From NCBI RefSeq assembly GCF_023734135.1, contig NZ_AP025730.1, forward strand, positions 1,302,001-1,366,000: 64,000 bases of DNA, read 5' to 3'. Position numbers and translations under genes: made by a program. The stretch comes from Sphaerotilus microaerophilus. GTDB lineage: Bacteria; Pseudomonadota; Gammaproteobacteria; Burkholderiales; Burkholderiaceae_C. The notes under the pieces are model-generated. The model was not told where the DNA came from and ran no database searches. It saw only the letters and a list, made by a program, of their open reading frames with translations. This document shows, piece after piece, positions 20,526-31,104 of the stretch (positions are counted from its first letter, which is position 1; each line of letters begins with the position of its first letter).

Positions 20526-21056
20526 TCAGGGCGCCGCTGTGCGCCACTCCCCCGACTTGCCGCCGCGCTTTTCCAGCAGGCGCACGTCGGTGATGACCAT
20601 GCCCTTCTCGGCGGCCTTGCACATGTCGTAGATCGTCAGCAGGCCGATCTGCACGGCGGTGAGCGCTTCCATCTCGACGCCGGTGCGCCCGGTGGTCTCG
20701 ACGGTGGCGCGGCAGCGCACGGTGCTGGCTGCCGCGTCGATCTCGAACTCCACCGCCACGCGGGTGAGTGCGAGCGGGTGGCACAGCGGGATCAGGTCGG
20801 CGGTGCGCTTGGCGCCCTGGATGGCGGCGATGCGGGCGATGCCGATCACGTCGCCCTTCTTGGCGCTGCCCTGCGTGATCAGCGCCAGGGTGGCGGGCTG
20901 CATGCAGATGCGGCCCTCGGCGGTGGCGACCCGGTGCGTGACGGCCTTGTCGCCCACATCGACCATGTGTGCCTGGCCGTGGGCGTCGAAATGCGTCAGG
21001 GGTGAGGCGATCTCGCCCGGGTGGGTCGTGTCGGCGGGCAGGGTCGGCTGGCTCAT
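20526..21056 (-). CDS. moaC: Cyclic pyranopterin monophosphate synthase
   Basis: The 176-residue protein is a complete Moa[21 protein letters not shown], the active-site segment [13 protein letters not shown] and the [21 protein letters not shown] segment with the catalytic Asp/Lys ([11 protein letters not shown]). It turns the MoaA product into cyclic pyranopterin monophosphate in molybdenum cofactor synthesis. No other moa gene is in the window. It is convergent with pglL (10-bp gap) and divergent from the M48 protease. Confidence 0.96.
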   Translation of the reverse strand: MSQPTLPADTTHPGEIASPLTHFDAHGQAHMVDVGDKAVTHRVATAEGRICMQPATLALITQGSAKKGDVIGIARIAAIQGAKRTADLIPLCHPLALTRVAVEFEIDAAASTVRCRATVETTGRTGVEMEALTAVQIGLLTIYDMCKAAEKGMVITDVRLLEKRGGKSGEWRTAAP

Positions 21057-21100
21057 GAGGGGGACTGGCTGGGTTTACACGGGTGTGACATTGTGGCGGC

Positions 21101-22864
21101 ATGATAGGCGGCATGTCGTCCCCAGCCTCTTGCCGTGGCGCCGCGCACCGGCTCCTGTCTTCCTGTGCCGGAGCCCCCGTGCGCCCCGCGTGCCCCGCGT
21201 GCCCCGCGTGCCCCGCAGTGGGCCGTGGGCGGCGGGTGGTGGCACAGCGATCGGCGGCGCAGCGCGGCCTGGCCGGTCTGCTGGCCGCCGCGCTGCTGCT
21301 GCCGGTGCCTGCCGGTGTGCTCGCACAGGGCGGTCCAGGTCGCTCGGCGCTGCCGGCGCTGGGCGATGCGGCGGGTGAGGACCTGGGCATCGGGGCCGAG
21401 CGCCGCATCGGTGACCGCATCATGCAGGAGGCCCGGCGCGACCCGGACCTGCTCGACGATGCGCTGCTGGTCGACTACGTGCGGTCGGTCTTCACGCCGC
21501 TGCTGCAGGCGGCCAAGGCCCGTGGCGATCTGCCGGAGGAGCTGGCCCAGCACTTCGCGTGGGAAACCTTCATCGTGCGCGACCGCAGCGTCAACGCCTT
21601 TGCGCTGCCGGGCGGCTACATCGGCGTGCACCTGGGGCTGCTGTCGATGACGGCCACGCGCGACGAACTGGCGTCGGTGCTGGCGCACGAGCTGTCGCAC
21701 GTCACCCAGCGGCACATCGCGCGCATGCTCGCGTCGAACCGGCGCCAGTCGCTGCTCGGCGTGGTGGCGATGATCCTGGGGGTGATGGCGGCGGCACGCA
21801 GCAACGTCGATGCGGCCAACGCGATGATCGTCGGCGGGCAGGCGGCCGTGGCGCAGGGGCAGCTGAACTTTTCGCGCGACATGGAGCGGGAGGCGGACCG
21901 CGTGGGCTTTGGCGTGCTGGAGCAGGCCGGATTTGCCGGCAGCGGCATGGCGGGCATGTTCGAGCGCATGCAGCAGGCGCAGCGGCTGACCGACTACAAC
22001 CAGTTCCCCTACCTGCGCTCCCACCCGCTGACCACCGAGCGGGTGGCCGAGGCGCGCTCCCGCTTGGGCGTGGAGGGCGCATCGACCCTGCTGGACCTCA
22101 TGGGGTCGGGCGGTGCCCAGGCGCTGTGGTGGCACGCCGCGATGCAGGGGCGTGCCCGCGGCCTGATGGAAAACCGCAGCGAGGCGCTGCAGCGCCTGGC
22201 CGGCAGCGTGACGGCGGCAGGACATGGCACAGGCAGCGCGCCAACGACTGCGGGGAGCGATCCGCAGGCCCTGACCGCGGCGTATGCAGCGGCGGTGGCC
22301 GCGACCCGGCTGAAGAACTGGCCGCAGGCGGACGCCGCCCTGGCGCGTGCCCGTGCGCTGGCCACCCCGTCGGTCGCGGCGCAGCGTGCCGTGCTGCAGG
22401 CGCAGGTGGAGTCCCTGCTGGAGCGCGACCGCCCGCGCGAGGCCGCGGCGCTGCTGGCCCAGGCGCCGCTGGATGGCTCGCGCGCGGCGATGCTGCTGGG
22501 TGCCAGGGTGGTGGTGGCGCAGCCGGGTCCGGCGCAGTCGCTCACCCGCACGGCCGAGGAGCTGCGCACCTGGGTGGCGCTGCACCCGCAGGACGGCTCG
22601 GCCTGGATGGCGCTGGCGCAGGTCGAGGAGCGGCTCGGCGCACGCCTGGCCTCCCTGCGTGCCCAGGGCGAGGCGCACCTGGCCTGGGGCGACCTGAGCG
22701 GGGCGGCCGACCGCCTGCGCGCGGGCCAGCGCCTGGCGCGCAGCACGGGTGGGGCCGACTCGGTGGAGGCTGCCGTGATCGACGCGCGACTGAAGGCGAT
22801 CGAAGAGCGCCGTCGGCGTGACCAAGCTGATCAGCGTGAAGAAGGCGGCAACGGCCCGCGCTGA
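21101..22864 (+). CDS. M48-family periplasmic metalloprotease (BepA-like, TPR C-terminus)
   Basis: The protein is 587 residues from ATG 21101. The zinc site is HELSH at residues 196-200 (VLAHELSHVTQRH) with the third ligand in MEREADRVGF. The C-terminal half is rich in short helices like the TPR domain of BepA/YfgC, which degrades misfolded outer-membrane proteins. The start is uncertain: a classical signal peptide (RGLAGLLAAALLLPVPAGVLA) begins only about residue 55, just after GTG codons at 21236 and 21239, and the residues before it include an odd Pro-Ala-Cys repeat. The true start may be one of those GTGs or ATG 21113. Confidence 0.85.
   Translation: MIGGMSSPASCRGAAHRLLSSCAGAPVRPACPACPACPAVGRGRRVVAQRSAAQRGLAGLLAAALLLPVPAGVLAQGGPGRSALPALGDAAGEDLGIGAERRIGDRIMQEARRDPDLLDDALLVDYVRSVFTPLLQAAKARGDLPEELAQHFAWETFIVRDRSVNAFALPGGYIGVHLGLLSMTATRDELASVLAHELSHVTQRHIARMLASNRRQSLLGVVAMILGVMAAARSNVDAANAMIVGGQAAVAQGQLNFSRDMEREADRVGFGVLEQAGFAGSGMAGMFERMQQAQRLTDYNQFPYLRSHPLTTERVAEARSRLGVEGASTLLDLMGSGGAQALWWHAAMQGRARGLMENRSEALQRLAGSVTAAGHGTGSAPTTAGSDPQALTAAYAAAVAATRLKNWPQADAALARARALATPSVAAQRAVLQAQVESLLERDRPREAAALLAQAPLDGSRAAMLLGARVVVAQPGPAQSLTRTAEELRTWVALHPQDGSAWMALAQVEERLGARLASLRAQGEAHLAWGDLSGAADRLRAGQRLARSTGGADSVEAAVIDARLKAIEERRRRDQADQREEGGNGPR
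21188..21214 (+). repeat. 9-bp tandem repeat at the M48 protease 5' end
   Basis: Three exact copies of GCGTGCCCC, with a degenerate copy before them. Read in frame they encode Pro-Ala-Cys; if the protease starts at 21236/21239 the repeat is in the untranslated leader. Confidence 0.85.
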
Positions 22865-22894
22865 GCCGGGCCGCTGCCGCGATGCCGGGCCGCG

Positions 22895-23251
22895 TCAGCG
22901 GTCCCGGAACAGATGCTGCAAGGCCGCGTCGATGACCATGCCGCAGGCGCTGTAGAGCAGCGAGGCCAGCAGCGCGGCGCCAAAGCCGGTGACCTGGAAC
23001 CCGTCCAGCATCCAGGCGGCGGTGTAGAGCATCGCGGCGTTGATGACGAACAGGAAGAGCCCGAGGGTGACGATGGTGGCCGGCAGCGTCAGCAGGATCA
23101 GCACCGGCCGGACGATGGCATTGAGCAAGCCCAGCACCAGGGCGACGATCAGCGCCGCGGTGAAGCTCTGCACCACCATGCCGCTGTAGAGATGGCTGAT
23201 CAACAGCAGGGCGGCAGCCAGCAGGGACCAGCGAATGAGCAGTTTGACCAT
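22895..23251 (-). CDS. Four-helix membrane protein of the phage-holin-like family (PF04020 type)
   Basis: The 118-residue protein starts at MVKLLIRWSLLAAALLL (an upstream ATG four codons earlier is less likely). It has four closely spaced hydrophobic segments and the motifs ALVLGLLNAIVRPVLILLTLP and TLGLFLFVINAAMLYTAAWML, which are typical of the small inner-membrane family annotated 'phage holin family protein' or DUF. The name comes from superfamily assignment; it is a common chromosomal protein of unknown role, not a sign of a prophage. It overlaps neither neighbour. Confidence 0.8.
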   Translation of the reverse strand: MVKLLIRWSLLAAALLLISHLYSGMVVQSFTAALIVALVLGLLNAIVRPVLILLTLPATIVTLGLFLFVINAAMLYTAAWMLDGFQVTGFGAALLASLLYSACGMVIDAALQHLFRDR

Positions 23252-23295
23252 GCTCCGCAGCATACACAGCCGCGTGGTCGATGGCGCAGGGGCGC

Positions 23296-23318
23296 AAAAA
23301 AGCCGCCCGCAGGCGGCT
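23296..23318 (-). terminator. Terminator after sucD
   Basis: On the minus strand AGCCGCC-TGCG-GGCGGCT is followed by a run of T. It lies about 65 bp beyond the sucD stop. Confidence 0.85.
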
Positions 23319-23383
23319 CCGTGGCGATGTCGGGCGGCGGGCCGGCGGCATGTGCCGGCCGGTGCTGCCCGGACTCGCTCAAC

Positions 23384-24277
23384 TCAGATCAGCCCCTTGA
23401 GCAGGCGCGCCATTTCGGAAGGGTTGCGCGTGATCGTGAAGCCGCACTCCTCCATGATCGCCAGCTTGGCGTCGGCCGTGTCCGCACCGCCGCTGATCAG
23501 CGCACCGGCGTGACCCATGCGCTTGCCCGCCGGAGCGGTCACACCGGCGATGAAGCCCACCACCGGCTTCTTCATGTTCGCCTTGCACCACATCGCGGCT
23601 TCCGCCTCGTCCGGGCCGCCGATCTCGCCGATCATGATCACCGCATCGGTGTCCGGATCGTCATTGAAGGCGCGCATCACGTCGATGTGCTTCAGCCCGT
23701 TGATCGGGTCGCCACCGATGCCGACGGCCGAGCTCTGGCCCAGGCCGATCTCGGTCAGCTGCGCCACCGCTTCATAGGTCAGCGTGCCCGAGCGCGAGAC
23801 CACGCCGATGCGGCCCTTGCGGTGGATGTGCCCCGGCATGATGCCGATCTTGATTTCCTCGGGCGTGATCAGACCCGGGCAGTTCGGGCCCAGCAGCAGC
23901 GTCTTCTTGCCGCCAGCCGCTTCCTTGGCCTTCATCTTGTTGCGCACTTCCAGCATGTCCCGCACCGGGATGCCTTCGGTGATGCAGATCGCCAGGTCCA
24001 GGTCCGCCTCGACGGCTTCCCAGATCGCCGCGGCCGCGCCCGCGGGCGGCACGTAGATCACGCTCACGTTGGCGCCCTGCTGCTGCGCGGCTTCCTTGAC
24101 GCTGGCGTAGATGGGGATGTCGCTGAACTTCTCGCCCGCCTTCTTCGGGTTCACGCCCGCGACGAAGCAGTTCTTCCCGTTCGCATAGGCCTGGCAGCCC
24201 AGCGTGTGGAACTGGCCCGTCTTGCCCGTGATGCCCTGGGTGATGACCCGGCTGTCCTTGTTGATGAAAATCGACAT
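23384..24277 (-). CDS. sucD: Succinyl-CoA ligase (ADP-forming) subunit alpha
   Basis: The 297-residue protein has the CoA-binding N-terminal domain ([18 protein letters not shown]), the [10 protein letters not shown] segment and the active-site phosphohistidine region [18 protein letters not shown]. With SucC it makes ATP or GTP from succinyl-CoA in the TCA cycle. The start at 24277 ([12 protein letters not shown]) is the family start; longer in-frame extension is spurious. It lies 23 bp after sucC in the same operon and is followed by a terminator. Confidence 0.97.
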   Translation of the reverse strand: MSIFINKDSRVITQGITGKTGQFHTLGCQAYANGKNCFVAGVNPKKAGEKFSDIPIYASVKEAAQQQGANVSVIYVPPAGAAAAIWEAVEADLDLAICITEGIPVRDMLEVRNKMKAKEAAGGKKTLLLGPNCPGLITPEEIKIGIMPGHIHRKGRIGVVSRSGTLTYEAVAQLTEIGLGQSSAVGIGGDPINGLKHIDVMRAFNDDPDTDAVIMIGEIGGPDEAEAAMWCKANMKKPVVGFIAGVTAPAGKRMGHAGALISGGADTADAKLAIMEECGFTITRNPSEMARLLKGLI

Positions 24278-24300
24278 GTTCGTGTTCCTTGGCTGGGCGC

Positions 24301-25461
<1,161 letters not shown>

Positions 25462-25577
25462 GGGTCGTGCTTGGCTGGTGTGAGGGCGGAAGGGCCGGCG
25501 CCCGGCGGGTCCTTTTTGGGGTGGTACACGCTGAAATGGCGTTGCGCCATGTGGTGTGTCCCGAAATTGCGCGCGAA

Positions 25578-25593
25578 CTGTAGCATGCTGCAG
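25578..25593. promoter_or_regulatory. LexA-like palindrome upstream of sucC
   Basis: CTGTAGCATGCTGCAG is a near-perfect 16-bp palindrome of the form CTG-N10-CAG, 117 bp before sucC. On the minus strand it contains TACAG at the place of a possible -10. It fits the LexA shape but its centre is GC-richer than usual; it could be a different regulator's operator. Confidence 0.4.
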
Positions 25594-25711
25594 TGCGGCA
25601 AAAGTGCGGGCTTTCCGCAGGTCAGGGGTGGTGGCGGCGGGTGCCAGCGCGCGGGACCAAAGGCCCGTGCGGAGGAGTGGCCCCGCTGGGGGCGGGACCG
25701 CCTCAGCGGCC

Positions 25712-26236
25712 TCAGTCGTCGCGCGCAGGGTCGCCGATGCCGCGGACGATGCGGGCCACGATGCCGGCCGGGAAGCCCCGCGCCAGCAGGAAGCGGGCTT
25801 GCCGGGCGCGCTCCTGCGCATCCGTGGCGGGGGCCTCGCCGAAGCGGCGCTGCCAGGCCTCGTGAGCGCGCTGGTACTCGGTGTCGCGCAACGCGACCAG
25901 GGCGTCGCCGTGCTCGGCGATGTCCAGCCCCTTGGCCACCAGCTCCTGGCGGATGCGGGCACTGCCGAATCGAGCCGCCTTGCGATGGATGACGCTGGCC
26001 ACCACCCGCTCGGCACTCAGGTAGCCTAGCCGCTCCAGTTCGTCGAGCAAGGTGTCGATCTGCTCGGGCGACTCGGCGTGGGCGGCGAGCTTGCGGGTCA
26101 GTTCGACGCGGGAGTGCTCCCGCGCAGCCAGGTACTTCAGCGCCCGGCCCTTCAGGCTCAACCCTGCCAGCCCAGGCTGGTCCAGGGTGCGCCGAGGTGC
26201 TTCGCCCTCCGTGCGCCGCGGCCTGCTCCAGGTCAT
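25712..26236 (-). CDS. recX: Regulatory protein RecX
   Basis: The 174-residue protein shows the three-helix repeats of Rec[62 protein letters not shown] and [13 protein letters not shown]. RecX caps RecA filaments and limits their growth. It lies 40 bp downstream of recA on the same strand and should be co-transcribed under LexA control. Confidence 0.94.
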   Translation of the reverse strand: MTWSRPRRTEGEAPRRTLDQPGLAGLSLKGRALKYLAAREHSRVELTRKLAAHAESPEQIDTLLDELERLGYLSAERVVASVIHRKAARFGSARIRQELVAKGLDIAEHGDALVALRDTEYQRAHEAWQRRFGEAPATDAQERARQARFLLARGFPAGIVARIVRGIGDPARDD

Positions 26237-26276
26237 TTCAGCACCTTACGCATTCACCTGGCCTGACTCGACCCCG

Positions 26277-27338
<1,062 letters not shown>

Positions 27339-27363
27339 CGGGGTGCTCCTGGGTTTGCGTGTC

Positions 27364-27391
27364 ATTATCTCAAAAACTGGATGTTTGTACA
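27364..27391 (-). promoter_or_regulatory. recA promoter
   Basis: On the minus strand TGTACA (4 of 6) and GATAAT (5 of 6) are 16 bp apart. The LexA box overlaps the -35 and spacer, the classical SOS arrangement. Confidence 0.7.
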
Positions 27392-27392
27392 G
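27377..27392 (-). promoter_or_regulatory. LexA (SOS) box of recA
   Basis: On the plus strand CTGGATGTTTGTACAG, i.e. CTG-N10-CAG; on the minus strand CTGTACAAACATCCAG. It fits the proteobacterial LexA consensus CTGT-N8-ACAG with one mismatch at the inner right position. Confidence 0.9.
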
Positions 27393-27556
27393 TATTTCTG
27401 GGGCGCATGCGCGTGGGCATGCCGCCGGCAGGTGCAGGTCATGCCGTATGGCAACAGTCCCGATATCCGGCGCCGGGTCGGGTTCCTAGAATAGGTGACA
27501 TGAACGGCCGCGCCTGCGAGTGTCGCAGTGACGGGGCCGTCGAGGAGACCTGAGCC

Positions 27557-28228
27557 ATGCGAATTCTGATCGCGGAAGATGACCAAGTGCTGGCCAATGG
27601 CCTGTTGCGCAGCCTGCGTGCGGCCGGTTACGCCGTGGACCATGTCGCCAGCGGCTCCGAGGCGGATGCTGCACTGGCCGCGCACGAGTTCGACCTGCTC
27701 ATCCTGGACCTGGGGCTGCCCAAGCTACATGGGCTGGAGGTACTGAAGAAGCTGCGCTCGCGCGGTTCGTCGGTGCCGGTGCTGATCCTGACCGCGGCCG
27801 ACAGTGTCGAGCAGCGTGTCAAGGGGCTGGACCTGGGGGCCGACGACTACATGGCCAAGCCCTTCTCGCTGCAGGAACTGGAGGCGCGGGTGCGGGCGCT
27901 GACGCGGCGTGGCCTGGGTTCGGCCTCGGCGCTGATCAAGCACGGCCCACTGACCTTCGACGCCACCGGGCGCGTGGCCTACATCAACGAGCAGATGCTC
28001 GACCTGTCGGCGCGCGAGCTGAGCCTGCTGGAGGTGCTGCTGCAGCGCGCCGGCCGGCTGGTGAGCAAGGACCAGCTCGTCGAGCGCCTGTGCGAGTGGG
28101 GCGAGGAGGTCAGCAACAACGCCATCGAGGTCTACATCCACCGCCTGCGCAAGAAGATCGAGCAGGGGCCGATCCGCATCGCCACGGTGCGCGGGCTGGG
28201 CTACTGCCTGGAACGCATCGCGGCCTGA
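27557..28228 (+). CDS. OmpR-family response regulator (TctD/QseB-like)
   Basis: The 223-residue protein has an N-terminal receiver with Asp51 (LLILDLGLPK), the acidic pair in AEDDQ and Lys in MAKPFSLQELEARV, followed by an OmpR-type winged helix (LDLSARELSLLEVLLQRAGRLVSKDQLVERL, NAIEVYIHRLRKKIEQ, IATVRGLGYCL). It pairs with the histidine kinase 17 bp downstream. It lies divergent to recA. Similarity is to TctD/QseB-type regulators, but the signal cannot be read from sequence. Confidence 0.92.
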   Translation: MRILIAEDDQVLANGLLRSLRAAGYAVDHVASGSEADAALAAHEFDLLILDLGLPKLHGLEVLKKLRSRGSSVPVLILTAADSVEQRVKGLDLGADDYMAKPFSLQELEARVRALTRRGLGSASALIKHGPLTFDATGRVAYINEQMLDLSARELSLLEVLLQRAGRLVSKDQLVERLCEWGEEVSNNAIEVYIHRLRKKIEQGPIRIATVRGLGYCLERIAA

Positions 28229-28245
28229 GCCGGTGAACTGAGCCC

Positions 28246-29865
28246 GTGAAAACGACGGCGGCGGCGCAGCCGGCCAAGGGCGCTCGGCGCAGCATGCGGC
28301 CCAGCGTGCTCGCGCGGCGGCGCGAGCAGCGCTCGCTGTTTGGCGAGATCCTCGACTGGATGCTGGCCCCGCTGCTGCTGATGTGGCCGATGAGCCTGGC
28401 GCTGACCTGGCTGGCGGCGCAGGGCATCGCCAGCCGGCCCTACGACCGGGCGCTGGTCGAGTCGGTGCGCTCGCTGGCGCAGCGCATCGAGCTGCGCGGG
28501 GAGGCGATCAAGCTCGACCTGCCGCCCGAGATGGTGCGCATGCTGCGTGCCGACGAGGCCGACAGCGTCTACTACCAGGTGCTCGACACGCGGGGCCTCT
28601 TCCTCGGCGGGGATCGGGAGCTGCCGGTGCCGCCCGAAGGCGACGCGGTGACACCCGGCGAGTTGCGCCTGCGTGACGACGAGATCGGCAGCGAGAGCGT
28701 GCGCGTGGCCTACCAGTGGGTGCAGGTGGGCTTCGAGGAGCGGCCGGCGCTGGTGCAGGTGGCCGAGACGCTGACCAAGCGCTCGCGCCTGGCCACCGAG
28801 ATCATCAAGGGCGTGATCCTGCCGCAGTTCGTGATCCTGCCGATCGCGGTGCTGCTGGTGTGGCTGGCGCTGGTGCGTGGCCTCGCCCCCTTGAACGCCC
28901 TGCAGCAGCGCATCCGCAAGCGCCAGAGCGACGACCTGTCGCCGATCGATGAGCGCGAGGTGCCCGAGGAGGTGTCGCCGCTGGTGCGGGCGATCAACGA
29001 GCTGCTGGAGCGCCAGCGCAGCACGATGACGACACAGAAGCGCTTCCTGGCCGATGCGGCGCACCAGCTGAAGACGCCGCTGGCGGGGCTGCGCATGCAG
29101 GCCGAGCTGGCGGCGCGCGAGCTGGAGTCGGGGCAGAGCGACCCGCGCTCGCTGCGCGCCTCGCTGGACCAGATGGCCAATGCCTCGCAGCGCGCGGCGC
29201 ACATGGTCAACCAGCTGCTGTCGATGGCGCGCACCGAGGCCCGTTCAGGCACGGCGCTGCGCGACGTGGTCGACCTGCACCGGCTCGCCACCGACGTGGT
29301 GCGCGACTTCGTGCCCCGTGCGCTCGACGACGGCATCGACCTGGGCTACGAGGGGCCGGATTTCGAGGCCCCCGCCGAGCGGGCAGGGAGCGTCGATGCC
29401 CGTGTGCTGGGACACGAGGTGATGCTGCGCGAGTTGCTGGTGAACCTGGTCGACAACGCGCTGCACTACACGCCCCCACGCGGTACGGTGACGGTGCGGG
29501 TGGTGCCCGATCCCTTCGGGCAGGTGGTGGTGCTGCAGGTCGAGGACTCCGGCCCGGGCATCCCTGCCGCGGAGCGCGACCTGGTGTTCCAGCCCTTCTA
29601 CCGGGCGCTGGGCACCAAGGTGGATGGCTCCGGCCTGGGGCTGGCCATCGTGGCCGAGGTGGCCCAGCAGCACGGCGCTGCGGTGCTGCTGGAGGATGCC
29701 CGCGTGCCTGGCTCGATCCCGCCCGGGGAGGGGCCCGGGGCGCGCTTCACGCTGCGGCTGCCGCATGCGCCGGCCGAGGGGCCGCCGTCGGCTCCCCCTG
29801 CTCCCCCGGTACCGCCGGAGCCGCTGGAGCCGCTGGAGCCGACCGGGCCGATGTCGTTGGCCTGA
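28246..29865 (+). CDS. Sensor histidine kinase (TctE-like)
   Basis: The 539-residue kinase starts at GTG 28246. Two membrane segments near residues 43-62 and 192-212 enclose a periplasmic domain of about 130 residues with VYYQVLDTRGLFLGG, as in the TctE sensor family. A HAMP-like linker is followed by the phosphoacceptor region FLADAAHQLKTPLAGLR with His273, the N-box NLVDNALHYTP (Asn404) and the DSGPGIP and GSGLGLAIV motifs. The last 45 residues are a Pro/Glu-rich tail (PPVPPEPLEPLEPTGP). TctE kinases often sense tricarboxylates; that is only a suggestion here. Confidence 0.92.
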   Translation: MKTTAAAQPAKGARRSMRPSVLARRREQRSLFGEILDWMLAPLLLMWPMSLALTWLAAQGIASRPYDRALVESVRSLAQRIELRGEAIKLDLPPEMVRMLRADEADSVYYQVLDTRGLFLGGDRELPVPPEGDAVTPGELRLRDDEIGSESVRVAYQWVQVGFEERPALVQVAETLTKRSRLATEIIKGVILPQFVILPIAVLLVWLALVRGLAPLNALQQRIRKRQSDDLSPIDEREVPEEVSPLVRAINELLERQRSTMTTQKRFLADAAHQLKTPLAGLRMQAELAARELESGQSDPRSLRASLDQMANASQRAAHMVNQLLSMARTEARSGTALRDVVDLHRLATDVVRDFVPRALDDGIDLGYEGPDFEAPAERAGSVDARVLGHEVMLRELLVNLVDNALHYTPPRGTVTVRVVPDPFGQVVVLQVEDSGPGIPAAERDLVFQPFYRALGTKVDGSGLGLAIVAEVAQQHGAAVLLEDARVPGSIPPGEGPGARFTLRLPHAPAEGPPSAPPAPPVPPEPLEPLEPTGPMSLA

Positions 29866-29912
29866 CAAGTCAGGCGCGGCGCCGAGGCGTGGGCGGTAGC
29901 GCGGATCAGATC

Positions 29913-29964
29913 GGCATCAGCTTGGCATCAGCTTGGCATCAGCTTGGCATCAGCTTGGCATCAG
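29913..29964. repeat. 11-bp tandem repeat at the rodA 3' end
   Basis: Four exact copies of GGCATCAGCTT plus an 8-bp partial copy. The last five codons and the stop of rodA (minus strand) are read from the right-hand copies; the remaining copies lie in the short gap to the convergent kinase gene. Because translation stops inside the first full unit entered, copy-number change would leave RodA unaltered while at least one full unit remains. Confidence 0.95.
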
Positions 29965-31104
29965 CCGGCGTGAGCGGGCGATCGACATCAGCATGCCCAG
30001 CGACAGGCCGAGCATCACCATCGCGGTGCCGCCGTAGCTGACGAAGGGCAGCGGCACGCCCACCACCGGCAGGATGCCGCTGACCATGCCCATGTTGACC
30101 ATCGCGTAGGTGAAGAAGCTCAGCGTGATCGCGCCGGCCAGCAGGCGGGCGAACACGGTGGGCGCCTCGAAGGAGATCGCCAGCCCGCGCAGGATCAGGA
30201 AGGTGAAGCCGAACAGCAGCACCAGGAAGCCGGCCAGGCCGAACTCCTCGGAGTAGGCCGCGAAGATGAAGTCGGTGGTGCGCTCGGGGATGAACTCCAG
30301 GTGGGTCTGGGTGCCCTTCATGAAGCCCTTGCCCCAGAGGCCGCCCGAGCCGATCGCGATCATGCCCTGGATGATGTGGAAGCCCTTGCCCAGCGGGTCC
30401 TTGCTGGGGTCGAGCAGGGTGCACACGCGGTTCTTCTGGTACTCGTGCAGGACCTTCCAGTCCACACCGGGCTGGCAGATGCTGTCCTCGCTGAGCACCA
30501 GGGCGATCAGCCCGGTGGCGCCAATGGCCACCACCGGCAGGATCAGGCGCCAGGACAGCCCGGCAAAGAAGATCACGTAGAAGCCCGCCGAGAACACCAG
30601 GATCGCGGTGCCCAGGTCGGGCTGCTTGGCGATCAGGGCCGCCGGGGCGAGCAGCAGCAGGGCGGCGCCGACGAAGTCGCGCACGCGCCGGGCCCCCTCG
30701 CGGCGCTGGAACCACCAGGCCAGCATCAGCGGCGTGGCGATCTTGAGGATCTCGCTGGGCTGGATCACCACGCCGATGTTGAGCCAGCGGGTGGCGCCCT
30801 TGCGGGTCACGCCGAACAGCGCGGTGGCCACCAGCAGCACCATGCCGATGGTGTAGAGCGGCACGGCGAAGGCCATCAGCCGCTGTGGGGGCACCTGGGC
30901 GACGCCGAAGAGGATCAGCGCGGCCAGGATCATGTTGCGGGTGTGGTCGACGAAGCGCGTGCCGTGGTCGAAACCGGCGGAGTACATCGCCGTCAGTCCG
31001 CAGGCCGCCAGGACCAGCACCGCCAGCATCAGCGGCAGGTCGAAGCCGGAGAACAGCGGCTGCAGGCGCTGGCGCCAGGTGCGCTCGTCCAGGGCGGAAG
31101 TCAT
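29950..31104 (-). CDS. rodA: Peptidoglycan glycosyltransferase RodA
   Basis: The 384-residue SEDS protein has ten hydrophobic segments and the family motifs GATRWLNIGVVIQPSEILKI, GGLWGKGFMKGTQTHLEFIPERTTDFIFAAYSEEFG (conserved catalytic Glu and Asp) and FVSYGGTAMVMLGLSLG. RodA polymerises lipid II glycan strands of the elongating side wall with PBP2. It overlaps mrdA by 4 bp and is the last gene of mreB-mreC-mreD-mrdA-rodA. Confidence 0.96.
   Translation of the reverse strand: MTSALDERTWRQRLQPLFSGFDLPLMLAVLVLAACGLTAMYSAGFDHGTRFVDHTRNMILAALILFGVAQVPPQRLMAFAVPLYTIGMVLLVATALFGVTRKGATRWLNIGVVIQPSEILKIATPLMLAWWFQRREGARRVRDFVGAALLLLAPAALIAKQPDLGTAILVFSAGFYVIFFAGLSWRLILPVVAIGATGLIALVLSEDSICQPGVDWKVLHEYQKNRVCTLLDPSKDPLGKGFHIIQGMIAIGSGGLWGKGFMKGTQTHLEFIPERTTDFIFAAYSEEFGLAGFLVLLFGFTFLILRGLAISFEAPTVFARLLAGAITLSFFTYAMVNMGMVSGILPVVGVPLPFVSYGGTAMVMLGLSLGMLMSIARSRRLMPS

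Noticed and set aside
22895..23251. Prophage remnant suggested by the 'holin' family name
   Set aside because: The family is a common chromosomal membrane protein; no phage gene is near.
29913..29964. Possible CRISPR array
   Set aside because: The units are 11 bp, contiguous and without spacers; it is a simple tandem repeat.
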